Part shown: positions 43,109 to 52,461 of the stretch, piece by piece | Layout of the letters: every line of letters begins with the position of its first letter | How positions within the stretch are numbered: position 1 is the stretch's first letter | Assembly: GCA_016874535.1 (NCBI GenBank) | Contig: VGUA01000006.1 | Coordinates: 1 to 55,533 of the forward strand | Reading direction: 5' to 3' | Length of the DNA stretch: 55,533 nt | Origin: Gammaproteobacteria bacterium | GTDB taxonomy: Bacteria; Pseudomonadota; Gammaproteobacteria; Ga0077536 | Translations under genes and position numbers: made by a program | Notes under the pieces: model-generated | Told to the model about the DNA's origin: nothing | Database searches by the model: none | Seen by the model: the letters and a program-made list of their open reading frames with translations, nothing else

Positions 43109-43900
43109 TCAGCGCTGGCCTGAGCCCGATTGATCCCGCCCGCGGGCCTGGATGGCGGCGCGGCGGGCGGCGACTGCCGCCGGGTCGACCGCCGCGTTCT
43201 CACGCAGCGCGACCTCGGCCTCGAATCGCATGGACTCGCTGAAGGACAGTCCGTAGCCGTCATCGATGAGCCGCTTGTAAGACACGAGCATCGCGGGCTC
43301 CAGACTCAGCATGTCCCGGGCAAGCTGCTGGCAGGTGGGTAGCAGCACCTCGGCCTCCACCACGCGATTCACCAAGCCCCAGCGCTCGGCGGTCGCGGCA
43401 TCCACGAAATTCCCGGTCAGACTCATTTCCTTGGCCCGATTCACGCCGATGAGGCGAGACAGTCGCTGACTCAAACCCCAGGCCGGGTGCACGCCCACCC
43501 GCCCATGAGTATCCGCGAAGCGCGCCGTGGGCGCAGCGATGAGCACATCGCAGCCGAGGGCAAGCTCGAAGCCGCCCGTGATCGCCACGCCGTTGATGGC
43601 GCCTATGACCGGGCCGGGGAAGGCCGCCATGGCACTGGTGGGATCGAAGGCCGGGTCGCGCGGGGTGCCGACCTGCGTGGCGCCGCTGCCCAGTTCCCTG
43701 AGATCTATGCCCGCACAAAAGGCCCGCCCCGTGCCGGTGAGAATCACCACCCGGACCTCGCCCTTGTCGGCCAGCGCCCTGAAAGTCTCGGCCAGCCGTG
43801 CGCGCAGGGCTTGGGACAGCGCATTCAGGCTGTCGGGCCGGTTGAGGGTGACGGTGGCAACACCGTCTTCCTGGCTGACCAGCAGGATGTCTTCGCTCAT
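43109..43900 (-). CDS. Enoyl-CoA hydratase/isomerase family protein
   Basis: Crotonase-fold protein of 263 residues. TVTLNRPDSLNALSQALRARL, the oxyanion segment GRAFCAGIDLREL, NGVAITGGFELALGCDVLIA, the glycine-rich RVGVHPAWGLSQRL, and the C-terminal trimerisation helix. The first catalytic Glu of true hydratases (after the GGF-E-LALGCD motif) is present, but the second acidic position (V-G-V-H-P) is not Glu, so the reaction could be isomerase or hydrolase type. ATG at 43900 with GGAGAG upstream; the longer frame to 44155 is not conserved. Confidence 0.88.
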   Translation of the reverse strand: MSEDILLVSQEDGVATVTLNRPDSLNALSQALRARLAETFRALADKGEVRVVILTGTGRAFCAGIDLRELGSGATQVGTPRDPAFDPTSAMAAFPGPVIGAINGVAITGGFELALGCDVLIAAPTARFADTHGRVGVHPAWGLSQRLSRLIGVNRAKEMSLTGNFVDAATAERWGLVNRVVEAEVLLPTCQQLARDMLSLEPAMLVSYKRLIDDGYGLSFSESMRFEAEVALRENAAVDPAAVAARRAAIQARGRDQSGSGQR

Positions 43901-44175
43901 GAGGCTCTCCGCTGCGGGGGGAGGAGGAACTATAACAAGCCGGTGGGGTCGCCCGGGGCGTGCTCCCAAAAGGGTCCGAGCCCTGCCAGAAATGCGGTTA
44001 TGGCCTGAGGTCGAAAAATTCTTGGCCCTGCAGCACTCTCGCGCCGCACAATCCCCAACGTAAAGAATCTGGAACCGCGGCCGAACCTTCCACTCGAAGA
44101 TTCCGCGCGAGGACGCCTCCGGTCGACCTCTCGTTAACCTGACCGGCACTGCCACTTTGGAGCCACTGAATTGCC

Positions 44176-45077
44176 ATGACCCATGTGCTGACGTATCTCG
44201 AACGGCTGGAAGCCGAAAGCATCCACATCATCCGGGAAGTCGTCTCGGAGGTGGAAAAGCCCGTCATGCTGTACTCCATAGGCAAGGACTCGGCCGTGAT
44301 GCTCCATCTGGCGCGCAAGGCCTTCTATCCCGCGCCACCACCCTTTCCGCTGCTGCATGTGGACACCACCTGGAAGTTCCGCGCGATGTACGAGATGCGC
44401 GGGCGCATGGCCCAGGAAGCGGGCATGGAGCTGCTGGTGCACCAGAATCCCGAGGCCAAGGCCCGAGGCATCAATCCGTTTGACCATGGTTCCCTGCATA
44501 CCGACATGTGGAAGACCGAGGGCCTGAAACAGGCGCTCGACCTGCACGGTTTTGACGCCGCTTTTGGCGGTGCGCGGCGTGATGAGGAAAAAAGCCGCGC
44601 CAAGGAGCGCATCTTCTCCTTCCGTTCGGCGAACCATCGGTGGGACCCCAAGAGCCAGCGGCCCGAGCTCTGGCGGCTGTACAACGCGCGCAAGCGCAAG
44701 GGCGAGAGCATCCGGGTGTTCCCCATCTCCAACTGGACAGAGCTCGACATCTGGCAATACATCCATCTGGAAAACATTCCCATCGTGCCCTTTATCTTGC
44801 GGCGCCCCGGCCGACGGTCTATCGCGATGGCTTGTTGCTGATGGTGGATGACGAGCGCTTCCCGCTGGCCCCGGGCGAAGAACCGGTGATGCGTTCGGTG
44901 CGCTTCCGTACCTTGGGCTGCTATCCGCTTTCCGGTGCGGTCGAGAGCACCGCCACCACGCTCACGGAAGTCATCCAGGAAACCCTGCTCACCACCACCT
45001 CGGAGCGCCAGGGGCGCGCCATCGATCACGATCAGGCGGCGAGCATGGAGAAGAAGAAGCAGGAAGGGTATTTCTGA
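44176..45077 (+). pseudogene. cysD: Sulfate adenylyltransferase small subunit, frameshifted
   Basis: PAPS-reductase-type small subunit of ATP sulfurylase, making APS from sulfate and ATP. Codons to 44790 encode a normal CysD ([61 protein letters not shown]). After CCC at 44788-44790 the frame is lost and a stop follows at 44841. The next frame continues exactly where expected: [26 protein letters not shown], then [24 protein letters not shown], to the TGA at 45075-45077. One missing C (GTGCCCCTTTAT expected) would restore a 300-residue protein. Either a real mutation or a homopolymer error. Confidence 0.9.
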
Positions 45078-46879
45078 TGAACACGGTCAATCCCGAATCC
45101 TCCTATCGCGCGCATGAGCTGATCGCCGAGGACATCGACGCCTATCTCCTGCAGCATCAGCACAAATCCCTGCTGCGCTTCATCACCTGCGGCTCGGTGG
45201 ACGACGGAAAATCCACGCTCATCGGCCGCCTGCTCTACGACTCGAAGATGATCTTCGAGGATCAGCTCGCCGCGCTGGAGGAAGACTCGCGCCGGGTGGG
45301 CACCCAGGGCCAGAACATCGATTTCGCCTTGCTGGTGGACGGCCTCGCCGCAGAGCGCGAGCAGGGCATCACCATCGATGTGGCCTACCGTTTCTTTGCC
45401 ACCGACAAGCGCAAGTTCATCGTGGCGGATACCCCTGGCCATAAGCAATACACACGCAACCTGGTGCTGGCCGTGAACAAGATGGATCTGGTGGGCTACG
45501 ACGAAGCCACTTTCAATCAAATCGTCGAGGACTACACCGCTTTTGCGACTTCGATCGGTATCACGGAATTCACCGCAATCCCGATCTCTGGCTACATGGG
45601 CGACAACGTCACCGCCGCCTCCACCAACATGCACTGGTATAGCGGCGTGACGCTGATGGAGCACCTCGAAACGGTCGAAGTGGATGTGACGGCGGACCAG
45701 GCACGGCCCTTCCGCCTGCCGGTGCAATGGGTGAGTCGGCCAAATCTCGACTTCCGAGGGTTCGCCGGCATGATCGCAACCGGCAAGGTCAGGCCGGGCG
45801 ATGCGGTACGCATCCTGCCCTCGGGCCGGGTCAGTACCGTGGCACGCATCGTGACCTTCGATGGCGACCAGCCGGAAGCATTCGCCGGCCAATCCATCAC
45901 CCTTACCCTCAACGACGAGGTGGACTGCTCGCGCGGGGATGTCATTGCGCTGGCCGATGATCCACCGGAAGTGGCCGACCAGTTCGAGGCCACGCTGGTG
46001 TGGATGTCGGATGAGGCGCTCATGCCCGGCCGACCCTACTGGCTCAAGATCGGCACCCAGACGGTATCCGCCCAGATCCATGCGCCGCGCTATCAGGTGA
46101 ATGTGAACACCATGGAGCATCTCGCGGCCAAGACACTCGAATTGAACGCCATCGGCGTGGTGACCCTGGCCACGGACAAGCCCATCATCTTCGAGCCCTA
46201 CGAGGCGAGCCGCGATCTCGGCGGCTTCATCCTCATCGACAAATTCACCAACGGCACCGTCGCCGCCGGCATGCTGAGCTTTGCCCTGCGTCGCAGCCAG
46301 AATGTGCACTGGCAGGCGCTGGAGATCACGCGTGAGGCGCACGCTGCGCAGAAGCACCAGCAGCCACGCCTGCTCTGGTTCACGGGCCTGTCCGGCGCCG
46401 GCAAATCCACCATCGCCAATCTGGTGGAGAAGAAGCTCTACGCGCTTGGCAAACACAGCTTTCTGCTGGATGGGGACAACATCCGGCACGGACTCAATCG
46501 CGACCTTGGTTTTACGGATGAGGACCGCGTGGAAAACATCCGGCGGGTGGGCGAGGTGGCAAAGCTCATGACCGATGCCGGACTCATCGTGCTGACTGCC
46601 TTCATCTCGCCCTTCCGGGCGGAGCGCGAGATGGTGCGGGCACTCTTTGGGCCCGGTGAGTTTGTCGAGGTGCATGTGGATACCCCGCTTTCAGAAGCGG
46701 AGCGACGCGATGTGAAAGGGCTCTATCGCAAGGCGCGGGCCGGCGAGTTGAAACACTTCACCGGCATTGATTCGCCCTACGAAGCCCCGGAGAATCCTGA
46801 GCTCAGGATAGACACCACCAAACTCTCCGCAGAAGACGCTGCCGAAACCATCGTGGAGTGGTTGTTGCGGGCAGGCTGA
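45077..46879 (+). CDS. cysNC: CysN-CysC fusion (ATP sulfurylase GTPase subunit + APS kinase) with internal deletion
   Basis: 600-residue fusion that drives APS formation by GTP hydrolysis and then phosphorylates APS to PAPS. CysN part: P-loop [19 protein letters not shown], switch [13 protein letters not shown]3 [12 protein letters not shown], then immediately [14 protein letters not shown] (G4). CysC part from ~430: [44 protein letters not shown] and [13 protein letters not shown], intact. In normal CysN about 39 residues lie between YTRN and the VVLAVNKMD strand; here they are missing in frame (junction about 45455-45461). DTPGHE is DTPGHK. The GTPase is therefore probably dead, while the APS kinase may work. 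It starts at the TGATG overlap with cysD. Confidence 0.9.
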   Translation: MNTVNPESSYRAHELIAEDIDAYLLQHQHKSLLRFITCGSVDDGKSTLIGRLLYDSKMIFEDQLAALEEDSRRVGTQGQNIDFALLVDGLAAEREQGITIDVAYRFFATDKRKFIVADTPGHKQYTRNLVLAVNKMDLVGYDEATFNQIVEDYTAFATSIGITEFTAIPISGYMGDNVTAASTNMHWYSGVTLMEHLETVEVDVTADQARPFRLPVQWVSRPNLDFRGFAGMIATGKVRPGDAVRILPSGRVSTVARIVTFDGDQPEAFAGQSITLTLNDEVDCSRGDVIALADDPPEVADQFEATLVWMSDEALMPGRPYWLKIGTQTVSAQIHAPRYQVNVNTMEHLAAKTLELNAIGVVTLATDKPIIFEPYEASRDLGGFILIDKFTNGTVAAGMLSFALRRSQNVHWQALEITREAHAAQKHQQPRLLWFTGLSGAGKSTIANLVEKKLYALGKHSFLLDGDNIRHGLNRDLGFTDEDRVENIRRVGEVAKLMTDAGLIVLTAFISPFRAEREMVRALFGPGEFVEVHVDTPLSEAERRDVKGLYRKARAGELKHFTGIDSPYEAPENPELRIDTTKLSAEDAAETIVEWLLRAG

Positions 46880-46892
46880 AGAAAGGATCGCA

Positions 46893-48629
46893 GTGACTCC
46901 AGCCACCGAGCCGGCCGCGCATGCGGCGCTGCCCCTGCTCGGTGAGCTGCTGCTGTTCTGTGCCATCGCAGGGATTCTGATTCCGCTGGTCCGGCGCTTC
47001 CGTCTGAGCCAGGTGCTGGCCTTCCTCATCGTGGGCGCTGTCATCGGCCCCTACGGCCTTGGCAGCCTGATTGCACCGGACTCATTCATCCGGCACTTCA
47101 CCATCACGGATCTCGAGGGCACTCGCGCCATCGCCGAGTTTGGCGTGGTGTTCCTGCTGTTCACCCTGGGACTCGAGATGTCGATCTCCAGGCTCTGGTC
47201 CATGCGGCGCTGGGTGTTTGGTCTCGGCAATGTCCAGATTCTGGTGACTGCCGCAGTCATTGGCTCGCTGGCCTATGCCTTTGGCAATACCGGGGGTGCC
47301 GCACTGGTGCTGGGCCTTTCGCTGGCCCTGTCTTCCACCGCCATCGTGATGCAGCTGCTGGCTGAGCGGCACGCCATCGCAACGGCGGTGGGGCGTGTCG
47401 CCTTCGCCGTGTTGCTGATGCAGGATCTGATGGTCGTGCCGTTGCTGGTGCTGGTGGATCACGTGGGCGAGGAAAGCGGCATGGCGCTGGTCCACGCCAT
47501 GCTCATTGCCGCCGGCAAGGCAGCTGTTGCCGTCAGCGCAATTGCCGTGCTCGGCAAACGCCTGGTGCAGCCTCTGTTCCACCGGGTTTCATCGGCCCAT
47601 CAGTCGGACGCCTTCATGGCGTTGATTGTGCTCGTGACCCTGGGCACGGCAGCACTGACCTGGGCCGCCGGCCTCTCCCTTGCCCTCGGTGCTTTTCTGG
47701 CGGGATTGCTACTGGCGGAAACGGCTTATCGGCATCAGGTGGAAGTCACCATCGAGCCCTTCAAGGGCCTGCTCATCAGTCTGTTCTTCCTGTCTGTTGG
47801 CATGGGCGTCGATTTGCGGGCACTGGCTGCGGATCCCCTCTGGGTGCCCTTATCCATTCTGGGTCTGTTTCTGATCAAGATAGTGCTGGCAACCGGTGCC
47901 CTGCGCCTCTTCGGTGTGCGTTGGTCTACGGCGGTGGAAGGCGGTTTTCTGCTCGGCCAGGGTGGCGAGTTCGCTTTCATCGTCATCGGTATCGCGCTCA
48001 CCCGGGGCCTGCTGCCGCAGGAAGCGGGGCAGTTCATGCTCATCGTGGTGGGTTTCAGCATGCTGGCGGCGCCGGCAGTGGCGCGCCTCGGTCGCTGGCT
48101 GGGAGGGCAGCTGGAATCCTCACAGGATGACCCGGAGATGGCGCTGGATGACCTGCCGGATCTATCGGGGCACGTCGTCATCGCCGGTTTCGGTCGCGTG
48201 GGTCAGCTGCTGGGAGAAATCCTCGACCGTGAAAGAATTCCCTACATCGCTCTGGACCGCGATGCCTCACGGGTGAGAACGCTCTCCGCGCGTGGCGCCA
48301 GCGTGTACTTTGGTGATGCCGCTCACCCTGACTTGCTGCCCGGCAAGCTCACCGAGGGTGCCATGGCGATAGTGATCACTTTGGATGACCCGCATGTGGC
48401 TGCGGAGATGGCCGAGCGCATCAGCCGCGCACAACCCGGACTGCCGGTGCTGGCGCGCGCGCGGGACGAGCAGCATGCCGCGGTGCTGCGCGAACATGGC
48501 GCAGTGGAAGTGGTGCCGGAAACACTGGAAGCTGCCCTGCAACTGAGCGGTCATGTGCTCGAAGTGTTGGGCTACAACACCGATGCCGCCCAGCACCTGT
48601 TGCAGGCTGTAAGACTGGAACGCCAGTAG
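46893..48629 (+). CDS. CPA2 family cation:proton antiporter with TrkA-N domain (Kef/YbaL-like)
   Basis: 578-residue inner-membrane protein. Twelve or so hydrophobic helices (residues ~15-385) form the Na+/H+ exchanger fold, with ALSSTAIVMQLLAE, the LMQDLMVVPLLVL motif and GFLLGQGGEFAFIVIG. A cytosolic TrkA-N/RCK domain follows with Rossmann motif VVIAGFGRVGQLLGEIL (~residue 430) and DRDASRVRTLSARG. Members export K+ or protons under nucleotide or glutathione control. GTG start 14 bp after cysNC, so perhaps co-transcribed. Confidence 0.88.
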   Translation: MTPATEPAAHAALPLLGELLLFCAIAGILIPLVRRFRLSQVLAFLIVGAVIGPYGLGSLIAPDSFIRHFTITDLEGTRAIAEFGVVFLLFTLGLEMSISRLWSMRRWVFGLGNVQILVTAAVIGSLAYAFGNTGGAALVLGLSLALSSTAIVMQLLAERHAIATAVGRVAFAVLLMQDLMVVPLLVLVDHVGEESGMALVHAMLIAAGKAAVAVSAIAVLGKRLVQPLFHRVSSAHQSDAFMALIVLVTLGTAALTWAAGLSLALGAFLAGLLLAETAYRHQVEVTIEPFKGLLISLFFLSVGMGVDLRALAADPLWVPLSILGLFLIKIVLATGALRLFGVRWSTAVEGGFLLGQGGEFAFIVIGIALTRGLLPQEAGQFMLIVVGFSMLAAPAVARLGRWLGGQLESSQDDPEMALDDLPDLSGHVVIAGFGRVGQLLGEILDRERIPYIALDRDASRVRTLSARGASVYFGDAAHPDLLPGKLTEGAMAIVITLDDPHVAAEMAERISRAQPGLPVLARARDEQHAAVLREHGAVEVVPETLEAALQLSGHVLEVLGYNTDAAQHLLQAVRLERQ

Positions 48630-48646
48630 CCGCGGCGAGCTTGAAG

Positions 48647-48667
48647 CGCCAGCGTGCTGACGGCGCG
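48647..48667. terminator. Weak hairpin between convergent genes
   Basis: GCGCC / GGCGC arms with an inner AGC/GCT pair, in the 49 bp between the antiporter stop and the convergent GT2 stop. No U-tract. Low support. Confidence 0.25.
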
Positions 48668-48678
48668 CGGTGGGTGAC

Positions 48679-49629
48679 TCAAGGCCAACGCACAGCCTCC
48701 TTGAGGGCCTGCACCAAACGTCCCCGCAGATAGGCGCAGTGCGCGCGGTCGGGCAGCGACTGCCGTCTTGCATGCCACCACAGACGGCGCGGTGACAGCG
48801 ACCCACCGGTATGCGCCAGCCACAGCGCCTTCAGCAGGGACCCCCAACGCTCGCGCGATGACTGGGCGCCCGCCAATTTCAGTCGCCGCTCCATGATGAC
48901 ATCCGAAATCCCCTGCCAATAGTGACGCTCGAGCACCCATGCGGGTGAGAGTCTTTCAGGCGCGATACGGTGATGGAGCCGTGCTTCTGCGCAGTACCAG
49001 AAGCGGTGGCTCTTTGCCTTGAGGCGCCTGCAGAGTTCGGTCTCGTCATTGGAGAGCAGGTTGGTTCCACGACGACCGAGATCTATCGCGAACCCACCTG
49101 AGGCCAGCAGCACTTCGCGCCGGAAAGCCATGTTGACGCCATAGGGAAATTCCAGGGGCCGCATCCACCGCGAGTGCTCGCCGAGGCGCGAGCAGCCATA
49201 CCAGGTGATGAGGCGGTCGTAGAACCAGTCGGGTCGCGGGCCGGGAAAGCGGGGGTCGGTGCGGCCACCAAGCACATCCATCTCTGGCTGCGCCCGGAAG
49301 CTTTCCACCACGGCATCCAGCCAACCGGCCTCGAAATCCACATCGTCATCCACAAAGGCGATGAAGGGAGAATCTGCGTGCGCCAGCCCCAGATTGCGCG
49401 CATGCGAGAGGCCGCGACGGGGTTCTCGCAGCAGGCGCACACCGGGCTCGCGCGCGGCAAAATCGTGCAGCACCGCGGAAGTCTTGTCCGTACTGCCATT
49501 GTCCACCAGCAGCACATTGCTGGCATGTCGCGCGGAATTCCTCATGCGGCTGAGGCTCGCCAGCGTCTCGGCCAGGCTCACGGCGCGGTTCAACGTGCAC
49601 AAGATGAGGGTGATGTGTGGTGCGGCCAT
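48679..49629 (-). CDS. Glycosyltransferase family 2
   Basis: GT-A fold glycosyltransferase of 316 residues. N-terminal ITLILCTLNRAVSLAETLASL, VLLVDNGSTDKTSAVL, RGLSHARNLGLAHADSPFIAFVDDDVDFE (metal-binding D-x-D) and later GVNMAFRREVLLASGGFA and NDETELCRRL. The C-terminal ~100 residues are basic and amphipathic, consistent with membrane association. ATG at 49629 is chosen from the domain start, but the ribosome-binding site there is weak, and GGAGGAA lies ~20 bp upstream. It stands apart from the LPS locus and is convergent with the antiporter gene. Product unknown. Confidence 0.85.
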   Translation of the reverse strand: MAAPHITLILCTLNRAVSLAETLASLSRMRNSARHASNVLLVDNGSTDKTSAVLHDFAAREPGVRLLREPRRGLSHARNLGLAHADSPFIAFVDDDVDFEAGWLDAVVESFRAQPEMDVLGGRTDPRFPGPRPDWFYDRLITWYGCSRLGEHSRWMRPLEFPYGVNMAFRREVLLASGGFAIDLGRRGTNLLSNDETELCRRLKAKSHRFWYCAEARLHHRIAPERLSPAWVLERHYWQGISDVIMERRLKLAGAQSSRERWGSLLKALWLAHTGGSLSPRRLWWHARRQSLPDRAHCAYLRGRLVQALKEAVRWP

Positions 49630-49753
49630 ACCCGGGATGAGGAAAGAAACTTCCTCCGGGTTAGCGGCCGGCGAGGACGGGCTTGAAGTGCGGCTGCACG
49701 CGCGATTTTGAGAACGCTTTGCGGGTGTCTGGTGTGGCTCTTGCCCGCGGTAA

Positions 49754-49782
49754 TTGTCTGCCTTCCCCTTGCTGGCTAGCAT
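49754..49782 (+). promoter_or_regulatory. Predicted promoter of modABC, possibly leaderless
   Basis: TTGTCT (49754-49759), a 17-bp spacer and TAGCAT (49777-49782). The -10 ends 7 bp before the modA ATG at 49790 and no Shine-Dalgarno is seen, so the transcript may begin at the start codon. No ModE-type palindrome was recognised. Confidence 0.4.
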
Positions 49783-49789
49783 CGGCCAC

Positions 49790-50596
49790 ATGATTCGTAT
49801 GCCTTCCTTGGATCTCCCCCGCCGTTTCGCGTGCGTTTGCCTCGTGCCAACGCTCCTGTTGCTGATGGGTATGAAGCCGGTACAAGCGCGGGGCCCGGTG
49901 GTGGCAGCGGCCGCCGACCTGCAATTTGCGCTGCCTGAGCTCGCTGCCGCGTTCCAGCAGGAAACGGGGCATGAGGTGCGTCTGGCTTTCGGCTCCTCCG
50001 GAAATTTCGCGCGCCAGATTGAACAGGGGGCACCGTTCGAGCTTTTCCTGTCGGCGGATCAGGCCTTGGTTGAGCGCCTGGCTCGGGCCGAGCTCACGGT
50101 GGATGACGGGCAGCTCTACGGCGAGGGACGTCTCGCGCTCTTCGTTGCCGCCAGTTCCGGGATTGCAGTGGATTCGGACCTCTCGGGCCTGGCGGCCGCC
50201 GTGAAAGCGGGGCAGGTACGCCGCTTTGCAATCCCAAATCCCGCCCATGCCCCCTATGGTCAGCGGGCAGAAGAACTTCTGCGCGCCAAAGGATTGTGGG
50301 AGGCCCTGGAACCGCGTCTGGTGCTGGGTGAAAACGCGGCGCAAGCCGCCCAGTTCGCGCTGTCCGGCAGCGTGGACGCCGGCATCAGTGCCTGGTCTCT
50401 CGCGCGCGCACCCGGTCTCACGCCCGAGGCCAAAGTAGTCCTCTTGCCCGCAGACGACCATGCTCCACTCCGCCAGCGCATGGTGCTGCTGAAGTCCGCG
50501 GGCCCTGTCGCCCGCCGCTTTCATGACTGGCTGCTGGGGTCCGAGTCCAGGGCCGTGCTGGCGCGCTACGGCTTCGATCTGCCGGCTCAGCCCTGA
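49790..50596 (+). CDS. modA: Molybdate ABC transporter, periplasmic binding protein
   Basis: Captures molybdate (or tungstate) in the periplasm. About 268 residues from ATG 49790, which gives a clean signal peptide (basic start, hydrophobic core ACVCLVPTLLLLMG, cleavage near VQARG). Then VVAAAADLQFALPELAAAFQQ, LAFGSSGNFARQIEQGAPFELFLSAD with the oxyanion-binding Ser residues, and FAIPNPAHAPYGQRAEELL, all typical of ModA. It precedes modB by 8 bp. Mo supply fits the SoxC molybdenum enzyme in this window. Confidence 0.92.
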   Translation: MIRMPSLDLPRRFACVCLVPTLLLLMGMKPVQARGPVVAAAADLQFALPELAAAFQQETGHEVRLAFGSSGNFARQIEQGAPFELFLSADQALVERLARAELTVDDGQLYGEGRLALFVAASSGIAVDSDLSGLAAAVKAGQVRRFAIPNPAHAPYGQRAEELLRAKGLWEALEPRLVLGENAAQAAQFALSGSVDAGISAWSLARAPGLTPEAKVVLLPADDHAPLRQRMVLLKSAGPVARRFHDWLLGSESRAVLARYGFDLPAQP

Positions 50597-50604
50597 GCGC
50601 ACTC

Positions 50605-51279
50605 GTGGACTGGAATGCTCTGAAGCTCTCCTTGCTGCTCGCGGCCGCAACCTTGGGCGTGCTGCTGCCGCTTGGTGTGTGGTTGGGCCGTCTGCTCGCC
50701 TGGCGCCGGTTTCCGGGCAAGGTTCTCGTGGAGGCCGCGCTTGCCTTGCCGCTGGTTCTGCCCCCCACCGTTCTCGGCTTCTACCTGCTGGTTGCCATGG
50801 GCGGAGACTCCCAGCTGGGCCAGTGGTATCAGGCGCTGGCGGGTCGGCAGCTCGTGTTTTCCTTTGATGGCCTCTTGATTGCGTCTCTCATATTCAACCT
50901 GCCCTTCGCGATTCAGCCCATGCAGCGGGCCTTCGAAGCGATTCCCATAGAGGTGCGCGAGGCCGCGCGTTGTTGCGGGATGTCGGCGTGGCGTCGACTC
51001 TGGCGCATAGAGCTGGCCCTGGCTTGGCCGGGGATCCTGTCTGCGGCGGTGCTGACTTTTGCGCACACGCTGGGCGAGTTCGGTGTGGTGCTGATGGTGG
51101 GTGGCAGTATTCCTGGAGAGACGCGCACGCTTGCCATCTCCATCTATGACCGCGTGCAAGCCTTCGATACCGCAGGTGCTGCGACCATGTCCGCCGCCTT
51201 GCTCGCCATTTCGCTGGCGGCGATTGCCATCTCCTATCTCGCCCTCAATCGTGTGTTGCGGCATGCACGCCATGACTGA
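50605..51279 (+). CDS. modB: Molybdate ABC transporter, permease
   Basis: Inner-membrane channel subunit of 224 residues with five or six hydrophobic helices. It carries LALPLVLPPTVLGFYLL near the N-terminus and the EAA cytoplasmic loop IPIEVREAARCCGMSAWRRLWRIELALAWPGI that contacts ModC. FAHTLGEFGVVLMVGGSIPGET is the ModB-specific segment. GTG start 8 bp after modA. The end overlaps modC. Confidence 0.95.
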   Translation: MDWNALKLSLLLAAATLGVLLPLGVWLGRLLAWRRFPGKVLVEAALALPLVLPPTVLGFYLLVAMGGDSQLGQWYQALAGRQLVFSFDGLLIASLIFNLPFAIQPMQRAFEAIPIEVREAARCCGMSAWRRLWRIELALAWPGILSAAVLTFAHTLGEFGVVLMVGGSIPGETRTLAISIYDRVQAFDTAGAATMSAALLAISLAAIAISYLALNRVLRHARHD

Positions 51280-52408
51280 GCACGAAGCTGGCCTGCGGGT
51301 TTCACTGCATCAGGCGGCGCCTATCCCTCTGGCGGTGGAGCTGACTTGCGGGCCCGGCGAGGTGCTGGCGCTGGTCGGCCCTTCGGGCAGTGGCAAGTCG
51401 ACAGTCCTGCGTTGCATCGCGGGCCTGCACACTCCGGCCGAAGGGCGGATCACCTGCAACGGTGAGACCTGGCTGGACACACGGGCACGGCACGCGAAGC
51501 CCACGGCTGCCCGCCGCATCGGCATGGTGTTCCAGAACTATGCGCTCTTTCCGCACCTCTCGGCGCTCGACAATGTGCGCGAAGCCTTGCCAGACCGATG
51601 TGCCTCGGATGCGCGGGAGCGGGCTACCCGCCTCCTCGCCAAGGTCAACCTGCAAGGCCTCGAGCATCGCCGGTCCCACCAGCTCTCCGGAGGGCAGCAG
51701 CAACGTGTGGCGGTCGCACGCGCTCTGGCGCGCGAACCTAGGGTGTTGCTGCTCGATGAGCCGTTCTCCGCAGTGGACCGCGCCACGCGCGAAAAGCTCT
51801 ATGGTGAACTCGCAGAGCTGCGTCGCGAGCTCGCCATGCCGGTGATTCTCGTCACCCATGATTTGGAAGAGGCGGTGATGCTCGCCGACCGCATGACTTT
51901 GCTCTCGCAAGGCAGCTCGTTGCAGACAGGTCCGCCGCTGACACTCATGCGTGAACCGGACAGTTTGGACGTCGCCCGACTGGTGGGCCTGCGCAACCTG
52001 CTGGAGGTGCAGGTGGAGGCACATGAAGCGGATTACACCCGATTGAGGTGGGGCGCGCTCGCCTTGCGGGTCAAACGCCAAGCGGATGCGCCAACGGGTG
52101 CTGTCACCACGGCCTGCCTGCCCGCTGAAGGTGTGCTGCTGCTTGCGGCCCGGGCCGAGCGTGAGGCTGACGAAACCCATCTGCCGGATGGTTTCGACAA
52201 TCCAGTCAGCGGGATTGTGCGTCGTTATCTGTCGCTCGGCGATCGCGTGCGGATGACGCTCGAGGTGCCGGACGCCGCAGGCGCGCTGCTCTCCATGACC
52301 CTGCCAAGGCACCTGGCAGACAGGCTCTCACCAACGGAAGGCAGTGCCATAGCTCTCAGATTGCGGGGTGCGGTCATACATCTGATTCCCACTACCCGGA
52401 AGGGCTGA
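51263..52408 (+). CDS. modC: Molybdate ABC transporter, ATP-binding protein
   Basis: ATPase that powers ModABC. About 381 residues. Walker A GPSGSGKST (39-47), Q-loop MVFQNYALFPHLSA, signature LSGGQQQRVAVARAL, Walker B VLLLDEPFSAVD, H-switch LVTHDLEEA. A C-terminal molybdate-binding TOBE domain (~290-380) gives feedback control in this family. Two possible ATGs at 51263 and 51272 both overlap the end of modB (17 or 8 bp). Confidence 0.94.
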   Translation: MHAMTEHEAGLRVSLHQAAPIPLAVELTCGPGEVLALVGPSGSGKSTVLRCIAGLHTPAEGRITCNGETWLDTRARHAKPTAARRIGMVFQNYALFPHLSALDNVREALPDRCASDARERATRLLAKVNLQGLEHRRSHQLSGGQQQRVAVARALAREPRVLLLDEPFSAVDRATREKLYGELAELRRELAMPVILVTHDLEEAVMLADRMTLLSQGSSLQTGPPLTLMREPDSLDVARLVGLRNLLEVQVEAHEADYTRLRWGALALRVKRQADAPTGAVTTACLPAEGVLLLAARAEREADETHLPDGFDNPVSGIVRRYLSLGDRVRMTLEVPDAAGALLSMTLPRHLADRLSPTEGSAIALRLRGAVIHLIPTTRKG

Positions 52409-52461
52409 TCCGGAAACCGGCGCTCCCCTAAAGTTGCCCCCTGTAGGGCCGCTGAAAGGAC

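Noticed and set aside
43901-44175. Possible CysB-type regulatory region or riboswitch in the 275-bp gap before cysD
   Set aside because: No S-box (SAM) riboswitch-like conserved stems and no clear CysB site could be recognised by eye.
45032-46675. 547-codon minus-strand open frame opposite cysNC
   Set aside because: His/Arg-rich shadow ORF with no recognisable motif; cysNC is clearly coding on the plus strand.
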